A stretch of 64,000 nt of DNA. Source: Gibbula magus (lineage: Eukaryota; Mollusca; Gastropoda; Trochida; Trochidae). Shown here one piece after another: positions 48,301-55,582 of this stretch. The stretch is from NCBI GenBank assembly GCA_936450465.1, contig OW388296.1:44744448-44808447 (forward strand). Reading direction: 5' to 3'. Numbering within the stretch: the first letter of the stretch is position 1; each line of letters opens with the position of its first letter. The position numbers and the translations under genes are program-made. The notes beneath the pieces are model-generated. The model worked only from the letters and a program-made list of their open reading frames with translations, did no database searches and was not told where the DNA came from.

Positions 48301-49260
48301 AAACGATCTCTGTTTTTAATTCATGTGGAATCTTTCATGTCCCTTATATTATGTTATAGAAACAGACAAAAGGATGACTGCCCGGAGTTATCTGCCCTTA
48401 GCTCCTCACACTGAAGCTTTTGTTGGAGCACTTCTGATGGCTAACTGAACTTGTGTCAGAACATGCGAGTATACAGGCAGTCATCTGATAGCGGGAGAGG
48501 AAACCTGCGAGCAATATGAGTTTGTATCTTGGTAGATGCACTATGTTGTGACTTTTAGTCCTCAGTATAAGGTGGATTTAAATCACACTGACGTGAGCCT
48601 ATTGTTATTTTCAACTCAGTCTGTTTAAAATCGACGGTTTTCCGAGGAATAAAATTTAAAAATGCATCTACCAGGATACAAACTCATATCAATCCGAAGA
48701 CCTTCAACAAAAACTTTCGGTGTGAGAAGCTAGGGGCAGATTACTCCAAACAGCTATCCTTTCATCTGTTCCCAGTGCTTTCAAAACGGCGACAGTTTAA
48801 AAACTATGATGTGATTGGTCAGCTTTGTGACTGGGTGTTGTCTGCACTAAACTGGTTCAGAACACACGCCTATACAGGGTGTCCTCAGACCTCGTGGCGA
48901 GGAAACTACAGAACCTGTTTGTATCCCGGTAGGTGCCATTCTCTTCTGAAGGGAGTATCCTCTGTGGGAAGAGAATGGATAGATGCATTATTTTGCAAAT
49001 TTTAATCCTTGGAACAAGGTTGACTTTAACCATACTGACTTAATATGATGCAGGTAATCCACCAGGACGAGTTCATCCAACTTGTTAAAGAAGATGCAGC
49101 CAACATGGAAGAACGTCACGAGACAGACTCTATCGACATCATCGACGAGGTGCGTTTCTACATCACCAGTTTCATCCAGACCTTCAGTGAGATGGAGGAG
49201 GCCAACGATAAACTCAAACTTATCGACGATCTTCTCGATGATCTCTACCTCGAGGGTTGA
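24329..49260 (+). CDS. ABTB1: ankyrin repeat and BTB/POZ domain protein 1
   Basis: Coding exons: 24329-24384 or the identical 28808-28863, then 30361-30423, 31490-31545, 34538-34682, 35764-35923, 39025-39070, 40545-40661, 42232-42356, 44143-44235, 46215-46379, 47477-47677, 49054-49260. The spliced CDS is 1434 nt, 477 aa, in phase, with GT-AG introns; human ABTB1 is 478 aa. Residues 1-65 are the ankyrin region (DQWDSTPLYYACLCGHKETV). About 110-215 is the first BTB (HDVVFIFGGERFAAHRCILS). About 270-385 is the second (PDICFSVNGHKFMCHK, FFCGRSDYFKALVDDHF). A helical C-terminus with RHETDSIDIIDEVR follows. Family knowledge: cytosolic adaptor tied to Cullin-3 ubiquitination and, in mammals, to eEF1A and PTEN growth control. 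Exon 1 and the last exon both have second copies. Confidence 0.93.
24741..25097. mobile_element. left half of a TTAA MITE (family T), cut by the Ngaro element
   Basis: Starts TTAAAGGTACATCAATTGTG and breaks off at GCATAAT, where the Ngaro repeat begins. The uninterrupted state can be read at 29220-29748. Confidence 0.85.
25097..25363 (-). repeat. Ngaro terminal repeat, outer copy (B2-like)
   Basis: 267 bp with no difference seen from 25930-26196. It abuts the target MITE at 25097. Confidence 0.88.
25364..25929 (-). repeat. Ngaro spacer between repeats (A2-like)
   Basis: Non-coding. It contains a hairpin GAAGTCTCG/CGAGACTTC at about 25760-25785, and a 14-base perfect inverted repeat (25595-25608 with 25836-25849). 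Confidence 0.7.
25930..26196 (-). repeat. Ngaro internal repeat copy (B1-like)
   Basis: 267 bp, the same sequence as 25097-25363. It lies about 80 bases beyond the YR stop codon in element orientation. Confidence 0.88.
26278..27273 (-). CDS. tyrosine recombinase of Ngaro-like element
   Basis: 331 aa. An N-terminal SAM-like core-binding region (TQWRTFIMFSLYFHF, FLSRSFTSATSVKNYLHG) precedes the catalytic domain. That domain has MARKSSLIP, FSKTNQFGDRCFSVPLI and GHSFRRGGASWAF (H..R), then LLGGWTSDAYLRYLDF with the likely nucleophile tyrosine. The start overlaps the end of the RT ORF by 7 bases. Its role would be insertion of circular cDNA. It is uninterrupted, so it could be active if expressed. 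Confidence 0.88.
   Translation of the reverse strand: MVITGVNPQLDLLRREVRDAQQTAFSLGTCANLRTQWRTFIMFSLYFHFNYLPASQETLCAYVKFLSRSFTSATSVKNYLHGVKLFHLFKGFAFPPVSFLLRLTLRGIGKQLFRQPIQASPIEPHHLLALWRAMHFHLPVHAVMFCLFLFLFFLMARKSSLIPPSQTLFSPIKYPCRNDITPAPFGLWVQLKFSKTNQFGDRCFSVPLISLPDSPLCPVRAFKVMSTMVPAPPTAPLFALPLPSGLVPVTYSLFHSQLRAALSAACLSPTAFSGHSFRRGGASWAFKTGVPGELIQLLGGWTSDAYLRYLDFSPEVKVAAATCFAKGLFPS
27267..28737 (-). CDS. reverse transcriptase - RNase H of Ngaro-like element, 5' truncated
   Basis: The element part begins at about DRPHAGARDYPEAV. Residues before this in the open frame (to 28805) are antisense of the ABTB1 exon-1 block and not part of the element. RT motifs: LFKRDLSRAYRQIPVDP, LPFGLRSAAYVCQR, and catalytic YLDDFGG. 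RNase H: CTDACLTGCGGV, AVLECLSILVAV, GCDNLATVILLN and NTAADILSRW. The N-terminal part of the RT region is lost. Confidence 0.88.
28737..29577 (+). repeat. second copy of the ABTB1 exon 1 block
   Basis: About 840 bp matching 24257-25097, covering the 5' flank, exon 1, the start of intron 1 and the MITE left half. I compared the two by eye and found no mismatch. Immediately upstream, GGGGTCTGTCCGTCCGAG (element) against ACAGTTCGTCCGAG (native flank) gives about 8 bases of microhomology. Confidence 0.9.
28808..28863 (+). CDS. ABTB1: ABTB1 exon 1, downstream copy
   Basis: Identical in sequence to the upstream copy, with the same donor. Only about 70 bases of the upstream flank are duplicated here before the retroelement begins. 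A native promoter is therefore more likely at the other copy. Splicing of one exon 1 to the other is not possible because neither has an upstream acceptor evident. Confidence 0.75.
29220..29748. mobile_element. intact TTAA MITE, family T (empty-site state)
   Basis: 529 bp between TTAA sites, with inverted ends AAAGGTACATCAATTGTG and CACAATGAATGCACCTTT. It shows the target as it was before the Ngaro insertion. Confidence 0.85.
29808..30144. mobile_element. TTAA MITE, family B
   Basis: Bounded by TTAA with inverted ends AAGGGGCAGTAGC and GCTGCCCCTT. It lies in ABTB1 intron 1, 60 bases after the family T MITE. Confidence 0.85.
30361..30423 (+). CDS. ABTB1: ABTB1 exon 2
   Basis: Acceptor TGTTTTCAG; donor TTT/GTGAGT, phase 2 in and phase 2 out. 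Encodes YLVEERDMDLNIRDQWDSTP of the ankyrin region. Confidence 0.92.
30632..30984 (+). repeat. dispersed 350-bp repeat (family F), copy 1
   Basis: About 90 percent similar by eye to 34152-34506. Starts CTCCCACGGCAAGGTGAAAA and ends TTACGCCTGTGACGTTGTGA. Lies in ABTB1 intron 2. Confidence 0.8.
31490..31545 (+). CDS. ABTB1: ABTB1 exon 3
   Basis: Acceptor TTTTCCAG; donor G/GTGAGT. Encodes YYACLCGHKETVQFLLEH, the most conserved ankyrin stretch. Confidence 0.93.
32000..33570. other. ABTB1 intron 3, no gene recognised
   Basis: AT-rich intron sequence. A short stretch, AATCGTCTAGCTGGT with AAAAGCAACTT, is repeated near 31935 and 32030. Nothing else is assignable. Confidence 0.4.
34152..34506 (+). 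repeat. dispersed 350-bp repeat (family F), copy 2
   Basis: Second copy of the repeat at 30632. Its right end lies about 30 bases before the exon 4 acceptor, so the branch point of intron 3 may lie in or next to it. Confidence 0.8.
34538..34682 (+). CDS. ABTB1: ABTB1 exon 4
   Basis: Acceptor GTTGCCAG; donor AA/GTAAGT. Encodes AKCEANSFDGERCLYGALND and the linker to the first BTB. A dispersed 350-bp repeat ends about 30 bases upstream of the acceptor. Confidence 0.92.
35083..35296 (+). repeat. SINE family B, headless copy
   Basis: The body matches the copy at 43522-43830 from GGCAACTTGGTCTGC to the TCACCTTACCTCACC tail. The tRNA-like head is missing. Confidence 0.8.
35764..35923 (+). CDS. ABTB1: ABTB1 exon 5
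   Basis: Acceptor TGATTTCAG; donor GTG/GTATGT. Encodes most of the first BTB domain, including FAAHRCILSARCNYF. Confidence 0.93.
36130..36718. mobile_element. MITE with long terminal inverted repeats
   Basis: Ends of about 75 bases are inverted copies: CATTCTCTTCCCACAGAGG near 36138 and its complement near 36700, continuing through AACAACAGAG/CTCTGTTGTT and GATTTCAAGCG. Half copies are seen near 61115 and as a fragment at 48950-48975 and 55645-55680. In ABTB1 intron 5. Confidence 0.85.
37543..37993 (+). repeat. family C element, short copy
   Basis: From TTAGCTCATCAGGCCTGAAAGG through a GTCCGTCC-rich stretch (37598-37640) to GAGCCCATGGCTCTATTTTT. Two internal units with GATTCTAAATTGTAGATTT. 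Confidence 0.8.
38507..38816. repeat. G-rich MITE with CAGGGGCGGATACAG-type end
   Basis: Left end CAGGGGCGGATACAG, right end CTGGATCCTCCTG, a pattern seen in many hAT-like MITEs. The inside holds four G runs of 7-14 bases. A truncated relative ends GGATCCGCCACTGG near 56440. Confidence 0.6.
39025..39070 (+). CDS. ABTB1: ABTB1 exon 6, 46 nt
   Basis: Acceptor ATTTCAG; donor G/GTAACT. Encodes VSPIAFEAVLDFIYT, the conserved FIYTG part of the BTB fold, completed by exon 7. Confidence 0.9.
39521..39981. mobile_element. TTAA MITE, family T
   Basis: Complete copy between TTAA sites with ends AAGGTGCATCCATTGTG and CACAATGGATGTACCTT, reverse in orientation to 29220-29748. In ABTB1 intron 6. Confidence 0.85.
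40545..40661 (+). CDS. ABTB1: ABTB1 exon 7
   Basis: Acceptor TCACCAG; donor T/GTAAGT. Encodes GRLDVHIDLIDDC and AKQCHLYQLI, the end of the first BTB. Confidence 0.93.
41027..41325. repeat. TTAA MITE, family B, right end lost
   Basis: Left end TTAATGGTACAGTAGCACG followed by the family B body. It fades out near 41325 without the second inverted end. Confidence 0.7.
42232..42356 (+). CDS. ABTB1: ABTB1 exon 8
   Basis: Acceptor TGTCTACAG; donor CTG/GTAATT, phase 0. Encodes the inter-BTB linker (LKMKPGIRITSISIEQSYD and on). Confidence 0.9.
42507..43367 (+). repeat. family C element with 144-bp tandem array
   Basis: Five to six units. The phrase GCTAATGGGGATTCTAAATT starts at 42661, 42805, 42949 and 43093, exactly 144 apart. 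It ends at GAGCCCATGGCTCTATTTTA. In ABTB1 intron 8. Confidence 0.88.
43522..43830 (+). mobile_element. tRNA-derived SINE, family B, with target-site duplication
   Basis: Head with TAGCGCAGTGGTTAGCGCG and GGGGTTCGAATCCCGCC; tail AACTCACCTCACC. The 13-base repeat TCATCCTAATTGG flanks it at 43509-43521 and 43831-43843. In ABTB1 intron 8. Confidence 0.92.
44143..44235 (+). CDS. ABTB1: ABTB1 exon 9
   Basis: The acceptor GACTTCAG was chosen over the TTTTAG six bases on, because it keeps VLGELPFDPDN in frame. Donor AAG/GTAATG. Encodes the start of the second BTB, YPDICFSVNGHKFMCHK. Confidence 0.92.
44340..44655 (+). repeat. minisatellite, 33/37-bp unit
   Basis: About nine units of the type GCAGCAGTATTTTCTCACAC followed by ATGGTAATCAATC. 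Units of 37 bp carry one extra ATCA. In ABTB1 intron 9. Confidence 0.88.
44859..45505 (-). pseudogene. 5'-truncated non-LTR retrotransposon, 3' end
   Basis: The minus-strand ORF (stop at 44961) encodes WISQEIGDYKLFIKLFRQR, later FRCCNFKLAVETGR, and CLFCEANGIYVVEDEWHVF with CLFC...H. This is the C-terminal zinc-knuckle-like region seen in many invertebrate RT proteins. The tail is a CAGA microsatellite at 44859-44881. No RT domain is left. Confidence 0.75.
45520..46150. repeat. diverged dispersed repeat
   Basis: Two imperfect units with CAAGGTCACAGCAGAATTTTAAA and AAGAACCATTCGC/AAGAACCATTCACC, ending at CGGCGGGGGATCATGTCACC. Together with GAAGCGGGGGATATAGTATT near 44800 it may be one transposon split by the retrotransposon at 44859-45505. 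Confidence 0.5.
46215..46379 (+). CDS. ABTB1: ABTB1 exon 10
   Basis: Acceptor GTTCCCAG; donor GAG/GTGAGG. Encodes VFFCGRSDYFKALVDDHFGE, almost identical to the vertebrate signature at this place. Confidence 0.95.
46425..46640 (-). repeat. strongly diverged SINE family B
   Basis: Ordered matches to the SINE include GCAGTGAAAC, GCAGACAAGTAGC and CAGGATTCGAACCCCAGACCT. It lies 46 bases after ABTB1 exon 10. Confidence 0.65.
47027..47048 (+). repeat. 22-base G homopolymer
   Basis: Uninterrupted G run in ABTB1 intron 10. Its length may be unreliable in the assembly. Confidence 0.85.
47134..47350. mobile_element. foldback MITE with 70-base inverted ends
   Basis: CAACTTCCCAATGCAAGGC, TCTTGCCAGTCTC and TACTGGCTGATTT on the left are matched in inverted order on the right. 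Same family as 1579-1755 and the half copy at 16080-16205. In ABTB1 intron 10. Confidence 0.85.
47477..47677 (+). CDS. ABTB1: ABTB1 exon 11
   Basis: Acceptor TATTGCAG; donor GAA/GTGGGT. Encodes LSAECVYEVLCIADLYMLPG and the following helices. It is CpG-richer than the flanking introns. Confidence 0.94.
48110..48960. repeat. two family E copies, opposed
   Basis: One at about 48110-48400 and one at about 48610-48935. They share GCATCTACCAGGATACAAAC-type ends and GGAGTTATCTGCCC/GGGGCAGATTACTCC phrases in opposite orientation. The right end is carried into both terminal-exon duplicates. Confidence 0.6.
49054..49260 (+). CDS. ABTB1: ABTB1 terminal exon, first copy
   Basis: Acceptor TGATGCAG. Encodes 68 residues starting VIHQDEFIQLVKEDAANMEE and ending DDLYLEG, then TGA. 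Family C and other repeats follow at once, and no polyadenylation signal could be assigned with confidence. A second copy lies at 55755-55961. Confidence 0.93.
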   Translation, partial: VIHQDEFIQLVKEDAANMEERHETDSIDIIDEVRFYITSFIQTFSEMEEANDKLKLIDDLLDDLYLEG

Positions 49261-49290
49261 AAATTTTACCGCAGTGTGTGTAGCTTTGGG

Positions 49291-49668
49291 ATTTGTAGCT
49301 CATCAGGCCTGAAAGGCCAGATGGACTTATTGCATGGGCCGGCGGCTGTCCACATTTGACATTTTCGATTTCTCCTCAAGAACCGCTGTTCACCCGAATC
49401 TGAAATGTTTGGGAAGGTACCTTGTACCTGGTTGATCAAAGTTTGCAATGCAAAGCAATGGCCAGTGCTAACTGCCTTATCGAGACCATAGGTGAAAGGG
49501 TGTTTCTTGGCTGTTCATTTCTCAGGTGAATAGTGAACTTTAAGAATATACTTGTGTATAATAATTAATTTTTGTGTGGACATACGATGACCAATGTAGA
49601 TTATAAATTGTAAATATTTTTTACTTAAGAGAAATGCCTGATGAGCTACAGAGCCAATGGCTCTATTT
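49291..49668 (+). repeat. family C relative in the ABTB1 3' region
   Basis: From TAGCTCATCAGGCCTGAAAGG to GAGCCAATGGCTCTATTTTT, without the 144-bp units. If the 3' UTR runs through it, it would be transcribed. Confidence 0.75.
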
Positions 49669-49794
49669 TTTATTGATTTTCCAACTCGGGAGGCAGTCTG
49701 CTTGTTAAATTTAATCTGCCATGTAGGTTATACTTGATAAAAGATCTTTGGCTCTGAAGGTCTGTCTGTCTCAAATCGTTTGAGGCCCTCTTAA

Positions 49795-50357
49795 GCCCTG
49801 TTTATACGGCGAGCGTTTGCTTATGAGTATATCATTACACATATGCAAATTCGCCGTATGGACGCATTTGCACATATGTATATTTTACTACCATAAGCAA
49901 ATTTGTCACTAACATAAGCAATTTTGCACCTAGTCATGGGCAGGTGCAAATGTTTACTAACATGAGTAAATAGCGATATGGTATTTTCACTTTTCTAGTA
50001 AAAGTTTGTCGTTATAGAGAGACATAGTGACTTCACACAGGTTGAGAAAATATATTAGAGAACTTTAATATTGTTTTTCAAATTCTCTATACTATCCGTT
50101 TTTCATTATAAATAGGACGATAAAGTCAAACCAATGTTGACAGATATAAATAAATGTCATTTATTTAGTTTACATCTAATAAATATTAATTGGCATGTAT
50201 AGGAACTCTCTATTCATATATAGGAGTTGGAAACCCATTTGCTTAGCCAGAAATTAAACATATGAACGCAAAGTAAATTTACTTTTACTCACGTGTGTTT
50301 ATTACTACCATAAGCAATATTGCATATGTGCAAAGTTCGCTGTATAAACAGGGCATT
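49795..50357. mobile_element. MITE with terminal inverted repeats
   Basis: Ends AAGCCCTGTTTATACGGCGA and TCGCTGTATAAACAGGGC are inverted copies; the next bases, GCGTTTGC/GCAAAGT, agree in part. A truncated left end is found at 56510-56547. Confidence 0.8.
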
Positions 50358-50589
50358 ACAAAAGCCCTAATCATCATGGTTATAATCTATTGATATCTTT
50401 GCCAAGATTGTTTGTTAAAGGATGTCTAGATATGAATTTGGGATTTTGTTACTGATTTCTATCCCACAAGAAGATAAGATTTAAGTTTGCTTCAAAAACC
50501 CTGATGGACTGTGACGGAGAGAAAACCATATCGTTTCATCATTATATCTGTTAAATCTTGGCACATCTAAAGAGGCTTTTCATGAATTT

Positions 50590-50940
50590 GAAAAAAAGTG
50601 CTTCAATTCACTTGTGTCCTATGAAAAGAGCTTGAATTCACTATTTCCAATGAAAAGTGCTTGAATTCATTTGTGCCCAATGAAAAGTGCTTGAATTCAT
50701 TTGTGCCAAATGAAAAGTGCTTGAATTCACTATGTCCTATGAAATGTGCTTGAATTCATTTGTGCCCAATGAAAAGAGCTTAAATTCACTATGTCCAATG
50801 AAAAGTGCTTGAATTCATTTGTGCCCAATGAAAAGTGCTTGAATTCATTATGTCCTATGAAATGTGCTTGAATTCATTTGTGGCCAATGAAAAGAGCTTG
50901 AATAAACTTGTGAGCTATGAAAAGTGCTTGAATTTGGAGG
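50590..50940 (+). repeat. minisatellite, about 30-bp unit
   Basis: About 11 units of the type AATGAAAAGTGCTTGAATTC then ATTTGTGCCC. Nearly every unit has an EcoRI site (GAATTC). Confidence 0.88.
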
Positions 50941-52080
50941 AAAAATTTGGCAATATCATTAATTGGGAGGGATTCTTGTAGTATTATTGTTTTTTTTAAA
51001 AATAATCTATAAACTAACTAGATAATTGCTGTTCACCTTGATAAAAGAATAAAGTAAGGTGACAAATTTGTCGACATATTGTTTGGTTTCAAACAACTTT
51101 ATTTTAAGTCAATGTAATGTTGAACTAAAAAGCAATAATTTCTGTAGGTCTTGATCATTTATTATACACGTGTATATAATATGAACTTTATGATCTGAGA
51201 ATACATGGAGAATATTATTTTAAGAGAATGATTGACATGTTGAAATATTGCGACTCTTAATATGACCTTTTACGAAAGGTATTAATTTTCGTTTACCAAG
51301 TGTATATAGTTGTTAAACCACTTACATATATACTGGTTTTTGTAATGGCTTGTATTAGACGAAAATAATACACTTCTCATTTGTTGTTGTTTTTAAATTA
51401 AAAAAGTGTTTATTGTAAAACAATTCTCACATATAGGTTTCTGTGGTGCATGCTTGATTCTTGAATGCTAAAGGCTATTTTATCAAGTGTTTGATTTGAT
51501 TTGAGCATATTATAGATATATTATAATTCAAGCATCATATATAATGTGTTTTTATCAAATTCATATCCAAAGCTTTATTGTGTTTTGTTCATGCAGTGTA
51601 TGAATATATATTAACTTGATGTATAAAGTTCTGTAAGTTGTTTTCATGTTTGTTTATGAAAATATATGTACATACGGCGATGTGTTCATCCCTGAAAAGG
51701 TTATTTGTTTGTTTACAGGTTGAACTTGTTTTATTTCCCAGTGATTTAAATTTATTTTCTGCCTAAGTTGCTCATCTAAAGATTGAGATTTTGTTTTATT
51801 TCATTTATGTTAGAAGTGTTCTTATTTGAGTTTTAAATCTTGATTATAAATGCCAGTTAATGAGAGTGAAGTTGTAAAAATTTGGGGTCAATGAATTGTC
51901 CCGTTTGATTTTCTTTCATATTAAAACACTGCTTAAATTTTTAGCTCAGGAATTTTCCCTCTTCTTTTCGTCTCCATAAAAGAATACTAGAATACTCCCT
52001 CCCCAAACTGTCACTGGCATGCATATATCATTTATCATTGTTTATCCTGTGTTTGGTTGTTACATCATGTATCCTAAAGA
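50941..52080. other. no gene recognised
   Basis: AT-rich sequence downstream of ABTB1. No family-like ORF is seen. It may hold distal 3' UTR. Confidence 0.4.
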
Positions 52081-52088
52081 CCAGGGTC

Positions 52089-52209
52089 CCGTTGCACGAA
52101 ACTCTAAGGTGATCTTAAGTCACAACGTAGCCTTAGTGTAATGTTGGTAGTATGTAGTAAGGCGATGGTAGTAAGGCTAACCTTAATGTTAAGGTTGTTT
52201 CGTGCAAAG
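52089..52209. repeat. small foldback MITE
   Basis: CGTTGCACGAAAC on the left and GTTTCGTGCAA on the right, with partly inverted AAGGT/ACCTT stretches between. About 120 bp. Confidence 0.75.
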
Positions 52210-52430
52210 ACCACCAGCATGAATTTTGCGTAACATTTTAAACCTGTCAGAGTAAACATTATTCTTCATCTTTATAGGTCATCCTGTTTCTAGGTAAAAT
52301 GTGCACCCTTCTTTCCACTTTCATACCCTGGGTTCAAACCAAACTCAAAGCTGCACCTTGTGACCTATGACCTAGAAACTATCTAAGAATAGACAGCCAA
52401 TGACAGCGCTTGAAAGGCAGGTCAGCAATA

Positions 52431-52792
52431 TTAAAGGGGCAGTAGCACGTTTTTTTTATGAAATAAGTCGATGAAATGTTTTTGAAAAATAATGTCACCA
52501 ACAGTAAAACACCCTTCTCTCTTTGGAAAATCAAGTTCAAAATGAGTGTACATGGTTCAGTAAAGCCATGGGAATCGTTTTTGTCATTCGAAATAATAAA
52601 TTGTGTTCAAAATAAAATGGCCGCCATGCAATTATTGCTTCATATTCAACACTGTTATTACCACTACGGAAAATTAGTGTGTGTAATAAGATGGTTTAGC
52701 CTCTAAAGTAAATATAAATGACATTAACTATTAATATAAATGGGAAATTTGAAAAAATAAAATTTGAAAAAAACGTGCTACTGCCCCTTTAA
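52431..52792. mobile_element. TTAA MITE, family B, complete
   Basis: TTAA on both sides, ends AAGGGGCAGTAGCACGTTTTT and AAAACGTGCTACTGCCCCTT. The best preserved copy in the window. Confidence 0.88.
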
Positions 52793-53560
52793 GATGGCTT
52801 GATAGCAAAAGCTCTTGCCACCTGGCACGAAAACCTCTCAAATCAAGTACCTCAGTCTGCGTCTGAGACAATTTGGCTAAAAAATTGTGATTTCTGCTCG
52901 CTCATCTAAGGACATCTCAATTTTGCAGTAGAGTGAAGTTCAACTGCAGTTCTCTGTTGTTGGCTGAATTTTAATGTTGAACCATTGTGATAAAACTATT
53001 TGATTGTTTGGATCATAGGTCACAGCGTGCAGATTTCGGTTGGGTTTTCATCCAGGGTATGAAAGTGGAGTGGAGTGTATACGTTTTAATCTGGGGCAGG
53101 AGGAAATATAGAAGTCATTTGACAAGTCAAGCCATATGAGGGAGTAGGTTGATGATACGATTTATTTTCCTCGCTGTTAACTGTTTGTAAATCTATGCCT
53201 ATAGGTTGTGTAGTTATTCAACTAACCATAAGATGTGTTTTATTATTTGATATTGCAGTGATTGTTAGTACCATGTACTTTTATATGTTTATCAATAAAT
53301 TATATAACTTGTTGAAATATACACTTTTAACGTTTGTGTCATGTTTTGTAACAAGGGTATTTGCTTTCAAAAGTAAATTGAGTTGTGTAGCAATATACAT
53401 GTAATACTGGAGACTCCTATTGTGAATGTAAGCTTTTATACTTTTAACTTGCAAAGTCAATCCTACAGAAATATTTACTGTTAAGTATCTAGAGTCCTGA
53501 TTGATTGCAATCAAACTGTGAAATCTGCGACTGTTTCAAACTGAGTATTCCGTCTGTTCC

Positions 53561-53873
53561 GGGGGCGGGATGGTGCAGTGGTTAGCGCTTTCGGCTTCGG
53601 ATCAAGAGGTCAGGGGTTCGAATCCCGCCAGGGGCAAGGCAACTTTGTCTGCAGTAGAGAACTGTTCTACACGCAGTAAGGTTTGGGTGCAATGCTACAC
53701 TGAATTTCAGTGCAGTACCACCCATGGTTCGCTAGTTCCAGCCGCTGCTCGCAGGTTTCACCGCAATGCATAGCCACATGGCGTTGCGGGCTTTCTCCCT
53801 GCCATAATACTAGCAGCCTTGATATAAGTGAAATACTCTTGATCGCGGCGTTAAACCTCAACTCACCTCACCT
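53561..53873 (+). mobile_element. tRNA-derived SINE, family B
   Basis: Complete head, body and CTCACCTCACC tail. Flanks CCGTCTGTTCC and CCATCTGTTCC form an 11-base target-site duplication with one mismatch. Confidence 0.9.
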
Positions 53874-53923
53874 CCATCTGTTCCTGAAAACGTCAAGAAG
53901 ATGAGTTTCTTCGCCTGTGTGAT

Positions 53924-54410
53924 ACAGCGGGTGGCCATATTATTACGTACATGTGTCGTAATTCCCATAGACTTTCGTGTTAATTAGCTGTTGAAAGAAT
54001 AATTTTCATAAATTGAATAAATGTCCCTTTGCTGTCATATTTTCCGGACACACTGGTATTCATCTCAGCTACAGGCACATAATTACCTTTCAGTTGATTT
54101 GTTTTCGAATGACACTTTGTAATCAAAAGTTGTACATACTATGTCCAATTGACGGCCATGTTAAATCTAATTGGTATGGTGTATATGTGTTATTTGATGA
54201 GAGGTAGGTTTCTTAATAAAATTAAATTGTCAAAAAATATTATGGAAATTATGTATCTGTAGCTGAGATGATTTCCCATATTTTGGTAAAGATTTCAGAA
54301 TAAATCGACAAACAATAGATTCATAAAAATTATTCTAGCAACAGATAATTAACATGTTAGTCTATGGGAATAACGTTAGATGTATGTAATAATATGGCCA
54401 CCCGCTGTAC
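53924..54410. mobile_element. MITE with about 50-base inverted ends
   Basis: TACAGCGGGTGGCCATATTA at the left and its complement at the right, extending through ATTCCCATAGACT. 487 bp, no ORF of note. Confidence 0.85.
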
Positions 54411-54989
54411 GTAGAGATCAGGTATGCAGAAATCTATGTGCTGGAGGGCTGGACATGTCCGATTGTGAATCCAGTTTGTCCAAATGGAAAATTGACCTAT
54501 CAGACATCAGTTGACTCATTGAAGAAAATCAAAGAAAAACTAAGCAAACACGCCTTACAAGCACTAAATAAAGGCAAATCGCCCTGCTTCTGTCGGTCAT
54601 AATTGTTTAATACATTGATACAATCAACAAGTCACATTTATTTTTCACACCACGAAGCACAACATCATTATCTTCAGTAAATTATAATTGTCTGCAGAAA
54701 CAACATTTACCGTTTGATATTTAATTGATATTCTAAGTGTAATTTAGTGACTGAAAGATGTGACCCATTTTACAACATTATATACTTACAAAAAAGGTGT
54801 CATTAACATCGCATTTTTAAAATATTTTCTCAAAGATAAACATTGCAAGACGGTGTGGCTTCACTGTACCGGTGGTTCATGAATTTGTAACAGGTTAAGT
54901 TTTTGCTACTTTGAATTGATGAATATCGATAAATTTATAATTTATCAGTCATAAAACATACATGCTATTATCGGAGGAAGAGTGTTATA

Positions 54990-55582
54990 TGACGGAAACG
55001 GCAGCGACGACATTGTGACATTGGTTCAGTAGACACCCAGTGTACCGCAGATTGCGTCAGCATGGTATTCGAGCATGTCGACCCTACCATGGTTTACATT
55101 GACGCACCAACATCGAATTAACAGATTGATATGGGCCCGACAGCCTGATGTTGGCAAGTGCGAAATTGGAGCCATGTTCTGTTCTTGGAGTAGGTTTGCC
55201 TTGTTCCGTAGTGATGGTCGGCAGCGAGTCCACGAAGGCAAGGGGAACGTCTAGCGCCAAACTGTGTCCAGCAAGTTGTGCCATTTTGAGTCCGTGGCGT
55301 GATGATCTGGGGAGGTATCTGCTGTGATCAAACAACGAGGCCAATTGTTATTCATGGCAACCTGAATGAGTTATCGTGATGAGATCTTGCGACCAGTAGT
55401 ACAGAAATTCATTCAACAACAACCACGTGGGATTATCTTTCAGCAGGACAATGCTCGACCCGACCTCATACGGCTAGGCTAACACGAGACTTTCTGAACG
55501 CCGCCAACATTGAGGTCTTGCCCTGGCGAGCATGTTAACCGGACATCAACCCCCGTCATTGAAAACTTGTTGGACCACCTTG
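54990..55582 (+). pseudogene. Tc1/mariner-type transposase fossil
   Basis: With frame changes, the plus strand reads parts of a Tc1 transposase: VFSDESRF-like, SDGRQRVHEGKG, a WSGE stretch, YRDEIL, FQQDNARP and VLPWRAC-like pieces in the normal order (DD34E core). Several stops and frame shifts make it dead. It ends abruptly where the duplicated ABTB1 end begins. Confidence 0.75.
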
